Below are positions 21,256 to 32,050 of a stretch of DNA of 64,000 nt, in pieces. Position numbers and translations under genes: made by a program. A model generated the notes under the pieces. It saw only the letters and a program-made list of their open reading frames with translations. It searched no databases and was not told the origin of the DNA. Position 1 is the stretch's first letter. Each line of letters begins with the position of its first letter. The DNA is from Stropharia rugosoannulata (taxonomy: Eukaryota; Basidiomycota; Agaricomycetes; Agaricales; Strophariaceae): assembly GCA_028532985.1 (NCBI GenBank), contig JANCIK010000010.1, positions 1,054,001 through 1,118,000 on the forward strand, written 5' to 3'.

Positions 21256-21645
21256 TGTAAGATTATGTTTATGTGTGTGTAGGTGCGAGGGACGACTGGT
21301 GGGGTCGTCTTGAGGGTGGTTCAAGGCAGAGAAATAAGAGAATAAATGATCGACTAATGTAGAGTGAATTTGACGAGGTAAGGCTCTATAAACTGATTGC
21401 AACCGAGCTGTGGATGGTAAAACGAAGGTGGGTCGTAAATTAACTGCCTAGCTACATGTACACGGTGTCCTTTTATACTGTAAAAGTATGTATATATAAA
21501 TAAAATATATAACTTCTCCTAACTCCTGAAGGCCAACCGAGTTCTCTCCAGAATATTCTTGCTATTATGCCCGAAACCTAAAGATATTCCGTGGACCTAT
21601 ACCAAATGGATCTTTTCTGCGCGCACGCAAATAGCGCACCTTACA
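21256..21645 (-). repeat. Solo LTR of element E family
   Basis: 390 bp, matching the 393-bp LTRs at 50108-50500 and 52680-53072, with scattered substitutions and therefore older. Ends are TGTAAG...CTTACA. A perfect 4-bp target duplication CTAA flanks it (21252-21255, 21646-21649). Confidence 0.88.
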
Positions 21646-21925
21646 CTAACTAATAGTAGTGTCTGCTAGAGGAGCCCTGTACTATGGACTTGTGGAAGAA
21701 TGCTCGACGCAGGTGTACTAAGTACAAATCCATGGGAATATTCTAAGCAGGCGGAGTTGATGCCGTGGGTCTGCCATTGATCCGTTGTTGTCTAAATGCC
21801 GTGGCACGGCACACCACGGCATCAGCAATATGTGTTGCGGGCTTAATGCTTTCGTTTGAAATGCGGCATGCACACGTTCACTTTTGATAATAATGTGCGC
21901 TGATTTAAATTGTGCGGACCATTTA

Positions 21926-23645
21926 TTAAGTTATGCGCACCAAAATCCCAATAATGCGCACAGTTTTTAATTGTGCGCACTGAATCTTCAGTTGTGCGGA
22001 CCGTTTTAACAAGTGTGCGCATTGTGTAATTTATTGCGGGTGTCCAATTCAATTCAATGCGGTATGATTTGATTTGTAATGTGCCTGAAGCACGTTTTTT
22101 TAACACCTAATGCGACCACTTATGTGCACATATCTAGCTAATTAGCACAGAACATGTGTGCAAGAAGTGTTCTTACCAGCACATGCTAACGTGCACAAGC
22201 CCTGCTAACGGGGTCCTGGTGCCACAATGCTTCTCGGAAGAACCGGCTTGCTTCTAGTTGCTGTTACACCCCACGGCATCTCACGGCATGGGACTCTGGG
22301 ACACGGCAGTCACAGCATTTCGGTGACCACCTAAATTCTTATTGCGGGCCGTCACCTGGATTTGTGACCGCGCCTGGGGCATGCAATGAAGCAGCAAATT
22401 CAAAGTGCGGTGGCACGCGCGCGCGCACAGGTATGCGGCGCATACAACTGCAAATCACTTTGTGTGCAACGGCAACTACTTCATTGTAATTAGAACTTTC
22501 ACATGAACAATTTTCCATTAGAACTCTGGTTGGGTAAATGTATCCATTGAATTGTAAAATCCGGCTGCCTAGGACATCTCTACCTATTTAAATACCGGCT
22601 ATATATGTCTTTAATGTATACAACAATCAGCAATCATCGATAATCGTGGCCTATTAGATAAGAGTGTGGGGCAAGTGTCGGGATATTTAGTCTATGTTCT
22701 CACGCCTCGGACCTAGCTGACACCACGGAGTTGTCCTTCCACCTGCTCGAGCGCGCGGACCCTTCATCTGCACAAGGGAGAGCACTGGCTACTAAGCATT
22801 TAAAATATTCCAAGAATCCCAACTAGCTCCCAACTTTAGGAACACTTGTTGCAGTAAGTCATGGCACCTCACTTCGGGTTCAAGCTGTCTGATCTTATGA
22901 AGTACTGGAGTGTGCGACGTCAATTTAAGATGACTTACAGTGAATATGAATTCAATGTACAATCTGTTTGTGTCAGTTCTGTCTTCCAGAGAAGTCTTAT
23001 AATGGTATGATAGCAATATGCCAAGAAGTGTACGAAGTGAATGGATGTGTACATATTTGAGCAGGATAGTCTATAGATGTTATATTATATGTACATGGGA
23101 GATAGTGAAATACAATAAACGTGTAGCTTGCATATAGGTTGAAAACAAGTAGTCATTTTTTAGGCCAGCTACTATATACTACTCAGTATGAGGTCGCAGA
23201 CTCGCACTATTGCACACAAGTCGCACACGGGGTCGCATACAGGTCGCACACGGGTCGCACACATTTATATTTATACGAGTGTTTGTACTGAATATACCTG
23301 ATCATAGCCAATAAACGGCAATCCGTGCCGGACCGCAGCTGTAGCTGGCATACAGCCGTACTGTGCCGTGTGACGCCGAACAGGCGCTATCCACAATCAC
23401 TGGTACGCGCACACTGTGCACATTACCACGTGCTTATGAGCACAAACCGTGCACAGGCTAACTGTGCTGGTTAGCACTACTGTGTGCACATAAATAGTAG
23501 TACTGGCTCCTTTTAAAATGTGATAATAAATGTGCAAACGGACGCCCATAGGTTTGGGCTCATTCAGTGGCAAGCGGTGCAGCAGTAAGTGACGGGAGGG
23601 GACGCTATAATTAGTTGCAGCGTCCGTATACCTTCTAGCACTTAT
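21926..23645. other. Gene-poor repeat region
   Basis: Contains degenerate TGTGCAC/GTGCGCA motifs at 22128-22200, with an inverted, imperfect match at 23410-23510. A short tandem array of GGTCGCACAC-like units lies at about 23190-23265. At 23530-23551 GTGCAAACGGACGCCCATA resembles the terminus of the MITEs at 38938 and 39946. A possible spliced remnant on the minus strand (about 22792-23016) has no recognisable domain. I see no supported gene. Confidence 0.5.
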
Positions 23646-24274
23646 GTACCATTGGCCATCAACCTCATGGCGCGCACTAGTCAAGGATAATTCCTGCTAA
23701 CAGGATCTCTTCTGAAGGAATGGAACTCGAGTGGAACTGGCATGCTAAACGGCTTGGACGACCGTATCCAGCAATCCATAGACCAGGTTCGTGCAAATGC
23801 CACCAAAGGGGAATCAGCACTCAAGCTCCTCGCCATCCTGTTGACTCTGCCGCTCGGGACAACAATCAAGAATCTGGAATCAGTGTGGGCCACTGTAATA
23901 TCCTTAGTGATTTGCGTCGCACAGCGCTTGTAGAATGCGACGATGGAGAGTCTAGCCATGTCTACATTATTCCGACTATTCAAGCATACATGAAGCAGCA
24001 CGGGCTCATACCAAAGGATGTTCAAATACACGTACGACGTGCTTGTCAAGAATTTGTGCTCGCACACAGATTCCACACCTGCGACGAGCCTGATTTCAAA
24101 GATAAAATGGCGGCTCTGTCCGAGGAACACAATAACATCGAGGTCCTTTTGATGCAGGAAGTCTTCGAAGACGACCAGGAAAGTCTGCGCCGAGCCGAGG
24201 CACTCGTAGCCTTTTGTGTCTATTTGCGTGAGGTCAAACCGATTATCAAGGTTGCCAAAACGGCATTAGAATGC
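23646..24274 (+). pseudogene. NLR-like gene fragment (NLR1)
   Basis: About 630 bp homologous to the middle of the NLR gene at 32051-35011, but on the opposite strand. It begins inside the GYVPLAINLMA motif and ends in the first TPR-proximal helices (SLRRAEALVAFCVYLREVKP). Lesions: TCA to TAA early (after RTSQG), and a 16-bp deletion after WATVI that shifts the frame. The 3' end lies about 100 bp before the left arm of the inverted duplication at 24375. The STAND P-loop and N-terminal domain are absent. Confidence 0.88.
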
Positions 24275-24374
24275 GGACTGAGGCCAGCAGTATGTGTCGT
24301 ACATCCCAAAGTCGAGTCCTGCATCCAAGCTGCCGTGCGTCTCCTTGTCCTTGCGTCCGCAAAAATTAGTTGTA

Positions 24375-26040
24375 TGTTATATATTTAGCAGTGGGATCAA
24401 TCTGGGATACAAATAGAGCGACCAGAACGATTTTTATGGCTTTTGATTGCTCATTCGGAGCAAGAAAGAATCCCAGAATCAATTACACCTTAAAATGCTT
24501 ACTCGCTCCTGCAAATCACTCACAAGAACGACAACGACGATTGAGATATAGATTTGTTTTACAAAATAGCGTGCCAGTATGTACCGCTTCAGCACGAGAC
24601 CGTGACAAGCCTACTACGGGTATACTAGTTGAGAGAAACATCTTTGCACGCTCAGCTCAAATACAGAACGCGGAGATACACCGACTATCAAATGATGTTA
24701 ATAGGCTGGCCTGGGACAGCAAGGACAACTTCAAGGGGCGTTCCTCCGGCCGTGTTCCTCGCAATGAAAGCAGCCTGCCACTTGCCCCTTCGCCACACCT
24801 CAGTGGTGCCTGCGCGGACCGTGAAGAAGGAACTATCGCCACCATCGTTGTTTTTGGTGATACGGACATTGACATCCGCACCGGAGTTGTTTGTAACGTT
24901 AATTGGGTCCATGGTTTATATGTCTGAAGGTCAAGCGAACATTACAATCTGTATACTTCGTCAACAGGTAGTAGTGGTAGTACTCACTGTGATACAAGTC
25001 AATTTATCGGGTGGGGTGCACTGTGTTATGTGTGAGATGGCGTATTTTATCAGAGCAGGAGTGAAGATCGCTTACAGTTGTTCGTCCTCTGCAACACTGG
25101 ATGAGGTCCTTGATGATTTTCAAGACATTTTATACATAGCAGCACACGTAAAGTTTATTATTATCTTTGCTGTTTTACGTTTTGTACCGAATAGTACATG
25201 CATGTAGAATCATGCCATAGAGTCACATTCTATGCCTTGCCTGATGTATTCCTCATCAGGTCACATCGTTCACTTGCACCAGTAATGCGGCGGAAACCCA
25301 GAATTTTAATGTTACCCTTCTGTCGAAGTTAGAGATCTGTAAAGGAACAAAGTATCCCCGTGTTAATCTGTTGCCACAAGCTCAGGCAAGTACAAATCCT
25401 ATTTGAGCAACCGTCAATGTATGTAGATGACTGGACTACTCATCCCGATCTGACTTGGACATCACCTACGTAAAATGTCATGAAGAGAAAAGGTCGACAT
25501 GATTAACAAAACGGTTAGCTCCGAAGCCAGACAGTATCGGCACATTACATATTGTATTCTGATCAATTCATGTATTTTTCACGGAAGCTGTTATGCGCCG
25601 AGTACTAACTGGACTGAATTGCTTGAATGAATGGAAGTATCACACTCACTGGTCTTGTTCAATAGAACAAATAGTTCCATCGATTTTCAAATACAAGTGG
25701 CGCTGCTTCTTGTCATCTGAGCATCTTCTACCCGGGTGTTGAACTTCACCGAATTTAATATCAAGACAAGATTGTTCAACTGTTTCTTTTTGTATCGCTG
25801 CGAGTAAGTCCCGCCGCAATACACTTTTTCTGGCAAGAGGTGAAGTGGAATATTCCAGTCCTTCATATCATGATTACGATACCCATCGCAGGATGCAGCA
25901 GGCGAACACTTTCATCTTATCAAACATTTGTTCATAAGGTAGGGGGTGCGGTCGTGTACTCCAAAGATTTGATTAGCATTGTGGGAAATTCACTGTTCAA
26001 TATCACTCAATGAGCTATGTTTATATGCGTAGCTTGTTAA
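24375..26040 (+). repeat. Large inverted duplication, left arm
   Basis: 1,666-bp arm inverted relative to 28177-29847 (1,671 bp). Outer parts near the small gene are almost identical (for example CAAGAACGACAACG versus CAACAACGACAACG). The inner 150 bp carry small indels. The arms are separated by 2.1 kb of other sequence. Outer ends are TGTTATATATTTAGCAGTG. No target duplication is apparent, so I read it as an inverted segmental duplication and not as a TIR transposon. Confidence 0.9.
24688..24912 (-). CDS. Small protein, 74 aa, unknown function (copy 1)
   Basis: ATG in good context (AAACCATGG). The product starts MDPINVTNNSGADVNVRITK and has alternating hydrophobic residues typical of a small all-beta protein, with one Trp-rich turn (VWRRGKWQAAF). 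It has no signal peptide, no transmembrane segment and no cysteines, so it is probably cytosolic. I do not recognise a named family; similar small beta-rich hypothetical proteins are, as I recall, frequent in Agaricomycetes. It is identical at protein level to copy 2 at 29310-29534. A longer ORF on the opposite strand exists, but I prefer this one for its start context and composition. Confidence 0.5.
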   Translation of the reverse strand: MDPINVTNNSGADVNVRITKNNDGGDSSFFTVRAGTTEVWRRGKWQAAFIARNTAGGTPLEVVLAVPGQPINII

Positions 26041-28176
26041 CTACATGTATATCAGGTGTTAGGTGTGAATAAAGCGAGAGTATGTTTGGGCCAAGCACAG
26101 ATAGGGCACAAGCGGCGGAGCAGATTCAAGTTTGCATCTGTTTGCCTAGAAATTCCGCTTCAATGCTCCTGCGTTGAAATCATCCGAAAAATGAGCGGGA
26201 CGCGTTCTTTGGACGACATAAACATTCGAATAAGCAACAGGGACGATGGGTGTAGAGAACTCAGGTTCAAGTGATGTAAGCACCTCAAAGAGACGCAGAA
26301 GCAGAGAACGCCAAGGAAGCTCGGACGCATTGTTTAGTATGCTCGACGGTGTCAAGCTATGACGTAAGCGCGGCCTGGCATATGCGCCTTGCTCGTCGTA
26401 CAACGCCTCACCACCAAATCACAATGCACCCCAGACACGACCGATGTCGCGCCATCGAAAGCAGACAACGATTGAACGCATAATACACACAGGCAGGCTG
26501 CCATGATAACTACGCATATACCTACTACTCTAACCTCATACTATATCCACCCTGTCTCACCCAATACCTCAGTTAACGACGAATGAAAAATGATAGGACT
26601 GTCAATGAGAAGTCTGGTCCTCTTCCGCGCTGCGCCCGAGTCTCGGCCCATGGACGAATTCTGCATCCCCGGTGCATTGTGAGTTCGCGTCCGTGCTCCC
26701 GCCCCACTACGTCTCTCTGCGCATCCCGAAGTATGCCATGATATCGAGGCCAACACCAGGCACGTACCACCCTATCTGTTTCCCGCCCGCCTTCGTACCT
26801 ACGTCCCGTTGACATACGCGTCCCCTGGGCACAGTTGACCGTCAAAAATATTTGCATGTCGCAGTCGTGGGGCCATCCTCACCGGCTCCCCTGCAGAGAT
26901 GAAATCCCGGAGGGTACGACACATACCGCTGGCCTTGCCCGTGTTGTTTTACATCGTTTCTGAATTGGTACCCGCTTTCTCTAGTTGTCAAGTCTGTGCA
27001 TCCCCCTGCCTGGTACACGTTTCCGACGCACATAACAAGTTTATGCATACACGTCCCATGCCCACCGGCTGGAGTAACCACTTAAAATATTACAGTATGC
27101 GGGAAAGAAGAGAGATGCAGCGCCTCTAAGTCGTCTTGCGTGCGCTTATGTCGGGCCAATGTACCGCTGCATCATGGACACCCTGCTTAGCCCCTGCTCC
27201 TTGGGATCCCATTGTTCTTGCCTCGTCGTGTGCGTCATTATTGGCATGCATTTTCTGTGCGGCGCATAATTTCTTCTCTCTATGTTTCTCTGAGAATGAC
27301 TATGCTCACATATCTCCGCTCATGAAAATACACAAGCAGACTCAGCTGTACAAAAACGCTTCTATTTCGTCGCTATCTCCGAGAGTCGGCTCTCTATCTT
27401 AAGCTGGCATGACCTTAGATACTGGTATTGCATGACTTTGATACGGTTGACAATGGACATGGGGAAGGATAATGCTGCCATTCCATACTAGGCCTATTCC
27501 TCCATCGCAGCTCAAGTCGACCAATGACTTCGTCCCACTTCCCATTCACACACCCGGCTACGATTATCAGCAAGTGTATGACGGCCCTTTAATGAATGTT
27601 TGGTAATTTGATTTGACAGCCGCGTCTATGTTCCAGAGCTGCACGCTTGATTTTCACTGCTAGCTCTGCTAGCTTCGCTTCCACTGTTCTTGCGTACCAT
27701 GTCTGGTGGGGTCTCCATATATAGAAAACAGTGCTCATACGTGGTGCTAGCCGTCTAGTAGTGGCTGCTACAGCGTCTCCGTTCCTGCCCATTGTTAACG
27801 CTCTTAGTGCGCAGAACCTTTTTCCTCTCATTCCCGTTCATTTTCACTAGGACGAAAATGCCATATCTTCTCGTGTCCGCCATCTGACTGTGCCCTCTCG
27901 AGTAATTATACTCTCCACAACGGTCACAGAAAACATTTCTCCCGCACATTGCGATCCCAGTGTTTAAGCACGCGTGGCCTGATGCATGATGTCCCATATC
28001 CGTGCATCACCGTCTACCCGGCGTCCTCTGGTCGCATCCCGCTGTCACGCCAACTTTGTAGTGGACAGAGCCGAGGACGCTCGCCCTGGAACATTTTCAG
28101 TCTTCATGTACCCAGTCTACGCAACGAGCAAATAGACCAGGCCCTGCTCGATAACCGTACATGGTTTTAACAAGCC
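26041..28176. other. Spacer of the inverted duplication, includes an H-type repeat
   Basis: From about 26265 to 27250 it is homologous to 63205-64000 (for example GACGCAGAAGCAGAGAACGC at 26292 and 63237; GTATGCGGGAAA then GATGCAGCGCCTC in both). The rest (27250-28176) has no feature I can support. Short ORFs here look like chance frames. Confidence 0.6.
26265..27250 (+). repeat. H repeat, copy 1 (partial)
   Basis: Begins with the AGAACGCCAAGGAA...TTGTTTAG.ATGCTCGAC signature also seen at 30099, 35734, 53233 and 63250. Continues through CCCTATCTG...CCCGCCCGCC...TACGTCCCGTTGAC and TTTCTGAATTGGTACCCGC. No coding potential is evident. Confidence 0.7.
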
Positions 28177-29847
28177 ACTCATATAAACATTTAGATAGCT
28201 TATTGAGTGATATTGAACTGTGAATTTCACACAACTTTGCTAATCAGATCCCTGCAGTAGTATACAGTATACAACCGCACCCCCTGCCTTATGAACAATT
28301 GTTTGGTACGATGAAAGTGTTCGCTTACTACATCCTGCGATGCGTATCGTAATCATGATATGAAAGACTGGAATATTCCACGTGTATTGCGGCAGGACTT
28401 ACTCGCATCGATACAAAAAGAAACAGTTGAAAAGCCTTGTCTTGGTAAATCATATGGTCCTTGATATTAAATTCCGTGAAGTTCAACACCGTAGAAGATG
28501 CTCGGATGACAAGAAGCAGCGCCACTTGTATTCGAAAATCGATGGAACTATTTGTTCTATTGAACAAGACCATGGAGTGTGATACTTCCATTCATTTAAG
28601 CAATTCGGTCCAGTTAATAGTCGGCACATAACAGCTTCCGTGAAAAATACATGAATTGATCAGAATACAATGTGCAATGTGCTAATACTGTTTGACTTCG
28701 GAGCTAACCGTTTAGTTAATCATTTCGACCCCTTCTCTTCATAACCTTTTACGTAGGTGATGTCCAAGTCAGACTGGAATGAGTGGTCTAGCCATCTACA
28801 TACATTGACGGTTGCTCAAATAGGATTTGTACTTGCCTGAGCTTGTGGCAACAGATTAACACGGGGATACTTTGTTCCTTTACAGATCTCTAACTTCGAC
28901 AGAAGGGTAACATTAAAATTCTGGGTTTCCGCCGCATTACTGGTGCAAGTGAACGATGTGACCTGATGAGGAATACATCAGGCAAGGCATAGAATGTGAC
29001 TCTATGGCATGATTCTACATGCATGTACTATTCGGTACAAAACGTAAAACAGCAAAGATAATAATAAACTTTACGTGTGCTGCTATGTATAAAATGTCTT
29101 GAAAATCATCAAGGACCTCATCCAGTGTTGCAGAGGACGAACAACTGTAAGCGATCTTCACTCCTGCTCTGATAAAATACGCCATCTCACACATAACACA
29201 GTGCACCCCACCCGATAAATTGACTTGTATCACAGTGAGTACTACCACTACTACCTGTTGACGAAGTATACAGATTGTAATGTTCGCTTGACCTTCAGAC
29301 ATATAAACCATGGACCCAATTAACGTTACAAACAACTCCGGTGCGGATGTCAATGTCCGTATCACCAAAAACAACGATGGTGGCGATAGTTCCTTCTTCA
29401 CGGTCCGCGCAGGCACCACTGAGGTGTGGCGAAGGGGCAAGTGGCAGGCTGCTTTCATTGCGAGGAACACGGCCGGAGGAACGCCCCTTGAAGTTGTCCT
29501 TGCTGTCCCAGGCCAGCCTATTAACATCATTTGATAGTCGGTGTATCTCCGCGTTCTGTATTTGAGCTGAGCGTGCAAAGATGTTTCTCTCAACTAGTAT
29601 ACCCGTAGTAGGCTTGTCACGGTCTCGTGCTGAAGCGGTACATACTGGCACGCTATTTTGTAAAACAAATCTATATTTCAATCGTCGTTGTCGTTGTTGT
29701 GAGTGATTTGCAGGAGCGAGTAAGCATTTTAAGGTGTAATTGATTCTGGGATTCTTTCTTGCTCCGAATGAGCAATCAAAAGCCATAAAAATCGTTCTGG
29801 TCACTCTATTTTTATCTCAGATTGATCTCACTGCTAAATATATAACA
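28177..29847 (-). repeat. Large inverted duplication, right arm
   Basis: Reverse complement of the left arm 24375-26040. Carries the second copy of the 74-residue ORF on the plus strand. Confidence 0.9.
29310..29534 (+). CDS. Small protein, 74 aa, unknown function (copy 2)
   Basis: Same protein as copy 1 at 24688-24912, in the right arm of the inverted duplication, so the two genes point away from each other. It ends GQPINII then TGA. The first ATG follows CATATAAACC, which could serve as a short leader. The next upstream 250 bp hold AT-rich sequence that may contain its promoter, shared by both arms. No function can be assigned. Confidence 0.5.
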   Translation: MDPINVTNNSGADVNVRITKNNDGGDSSFFTVRAGTTEVWRRGKWQAAFIARNTAGGTPLEVVLAVPGQPINII

Positions 29848-30084
29848 TGGCTCGGCAAAGCGAAAAAGCCGTGATGCATGCGTGAGTGAGCCATTGAGTC
29901 AATCTCGAGATCTCACGCATTTATCACGCACTCACGCAATGCTGTAGTTCTGGTATTCCACAAGATAACTCATTTTTTCGTTAATTATTTAGGGCACTGT
30001 ATGTGGATAAGGAAGCATCAAACTAATAGGCGGGATTCATTCTGAGGCGAAAGTACCGTCAGTCCGAGCAAGAACCATAAGTAG
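29848..30084. other. No gene seen
   Basis: Short segment with TCACGCA repeats (CTCACGCATTTATCACGCAC and similar). No ORF or known element was recognised. Confidence 0.5.
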
Positions 30085-31680
30085 AGAATCCAGGTAGGCG
30101 TGAACGCCAAGGAAACGCGCACGCGTTGTTTGGAATGCCTGACCGTGTCAATCAATGACATAAGCTCGGCACGGCCTAAAAGTCGCCGAATCTCTCTCTA
30201 CTTGCTCCCTTCCACTACCAATTTTGCTACTACCGATATATTCCAACGCAGACATGTATTGAACGCGGAATACGCATACAATTAGTTAGTAGACATGGGC
30301 AGGATGTCACGGTAAGCACGCATATACCCACTACCCAAATGCCAGACCTCATATCCATCCTCGCCGTGACATGCATCATCACGCTGTCCGCTTTGCTATA
30401 CTTCCATCGCATAGACATACTCTACATCCTCTTCTGCTTCGGTCCCTGCGTACAAGCTCGTCTTCGCCTTTGCGAGCAGACGCCCCGCCACAACCACGCC
30501 TCTCATCACGTCGTGAAGTACGCCACGCTCTCAAGCTCAAGCCCGAGGACGTACTACCCTATCTGCATCCCGCCCGTCCTCGTCCCTACGTTCCGTTTTC
30601 CTACGCATCTTCTCGGCACAGTTGGTCCCCCAAAATAAATGCACGTTGTGGCCTCGTGGCCATCCCCCCAATGCCCCATGCAGAAACGTGACTCTTGTGT
30701 GTCGCATACTGCTGCTCTTGGCCCGCGTTTTTGAATCACTCTTTTAGTGTCGTTTCTGAATCTATACCCGCGCCTTGCCCTGGTCAAATTTCCGCATCTG
30801 CATCTGCGTAAATCCCAGCCCTGAGTCGGATCCTGCTTTCACTTCTACCTTGCCCCTGCCTTTGAGTTCACTCTCGCGTCTATACGCCCTACCACAGCCA
30901 TTCCTGAGATTCTGAACACTAGCCCACGGACGCACGACTCTCGGGACGCCCACCGCGAGGTTAGCTCTGATGGCCTCGTCCCTGCTTCCCCTTCGTCGTC
31001 TGCACGTCGCGTGGTCGTCTCCTCCTGAGTCCCGTTGCAGGACACGACTTTGGGATGTACGGCACATACTGTTGGCCTTAGTCCGCATGCATGCGTTTAC
31101 ATCTTTTCTGAATCCGTACCCGCTTCTCCTCTTGTCATCCCCCTACGTGTTCCCAAGCTCTGAGAAAAGCGTGAACATGCCCTCGCATCCTCGCAGCTAT
31201 ACTCTCGTGCTACCCTCGTACCCCTGAAGGTACACGACTATGGGCTATACAGGTTGTAAAGTGGGCGCTGCTGACTTGAGCTTGAAGCTGGAACGTCCGT
31301 TCTTTTGGGTCTTTTGGCTCTGTACGCGCTCCTCCTGCTTTTCAACAGTCAAAGGCCCGCATCCGTATTCAAAAACGTGTTCCCTGAGATGTACATGCTC
31401 GAAGGCCCGATCATATACTCACATCGTCCTCGCTTACGCCGACACTGTTGCCCCCGCCAACTTGGCTGACCACCGTATTGACCCTCACAGTCCCCGCAAG
31501 CATGTCCCCCCGGTGCTCTCCCACCCGACGTTGCGCCCGTGACCATCTGCAGCTGGTGATGCAGCGACAATCGCGGTTAACGGGCTCATTCACGTCCTCT
31601 GCTCCCGCAGGTGGTTGACTGTTGGACCATGTCCGACCTTGCTTCGTCCTAACTGATATGCCATCCTCTCCCACTTTGTA
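30085..31680 (+). repeat. H repeat, copy 2
   Basis: Starts at the GAACGCCAAGGAA signature (30099) and ends with the CCGCAAGCATGTCCCCCCGG segment (31493) and a GTTAACGGGCTC-like end, both conserved in copies 3 and 4. It lies directly downstream of the NLR gene that ends at 32051. It contains the recurring CTCATCACGTC.TGAAGTACGC module (30496). Short ORFs on both strands are not conserved between copies. Confidence 0.7.
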
Positions 31681-32050
31681 CCCTATCTATGGAGGGTACA
31701 GTAAAAGGGCAGTGTAAAGGTCAGTGTACGGATAAACCAAAGTAAGTCTATGTCAATGTGTGGCAGTGCAAAGGTCGGAATATGGTCAGTGAAGGCCATT
31801 GCAAGCTGGTGTATTCTACAGGTTTAGAAGAGCTTTAAAGTGGGGAATTAGCAGATCACAAGAAGATCACATTGTATCTACGAAGTACAGACACGCATGA
31901 ATTAAAGAGAAAATGATCGGTGCGAGAATAGCCAGAGCATGTGCTCGAGGTGGCAAAGTCCTGAATGTCCCACAAGAACTGACTTTTCAATTCCTGCTCA
32001 CATGAAAAGAGGTGTATTGGTACATGCCATACATAAACAAAAATGAATCG
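31681..32050. other. Intergenic, 3' side of NLR2
   Basis: No gene. Contains several imperfect AAAGGTCAGTGTA-type short repeats (about 31700-31800), then the 3' flank of the NLR gene. Confidence 0.5.

Larger units (their letters stand above)
20606..21925. mobile_element. Inverted-repeat element (G) with TGTGCGCA-type internal repeats
   Basis: Arms about 20606-20740 and 21770-21925 are inverted copies (CTGCACAATTTAAATCAGCG ... GCCGTGGTGTGCCGTGCCAC in one, reversed in the other). The right arm continues to about 22060 in a run of TGTGCGCAC-like motifs roughly 20-30 bp apart. This end structure resembles the MITEs in the NLR pseudogene at 38938-41690. It lies at the breakpoint of element D and contains a solo LTR of element E. 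No transposase is present. Exact ends and target duplication could not be fixed. Confidence 0.5.

Noticed and set aside
22792..23016. Possible spliced gene on the minus strand (GTAAGTCATC...CTCCAG looks like an intron)
   Set aside because: No recognisable domain, short, and in a repeat-rich region; kept only as a remark.
24629..25207. 192-codon ORF, repeated exactly at 29015-29593 on the other strand
   Set aside because: It is duplicated only because of the inverted duplication, overlaps the better-looking 74-aa gene on the opposite strand, and shows no domain-like composition.
24375..29847. Reading the large inverted repeat as a TIR transposon
   Set aside because: No target duplication or transposase; the arms carry a small gene and the spacer carries an unrelated H repeat.
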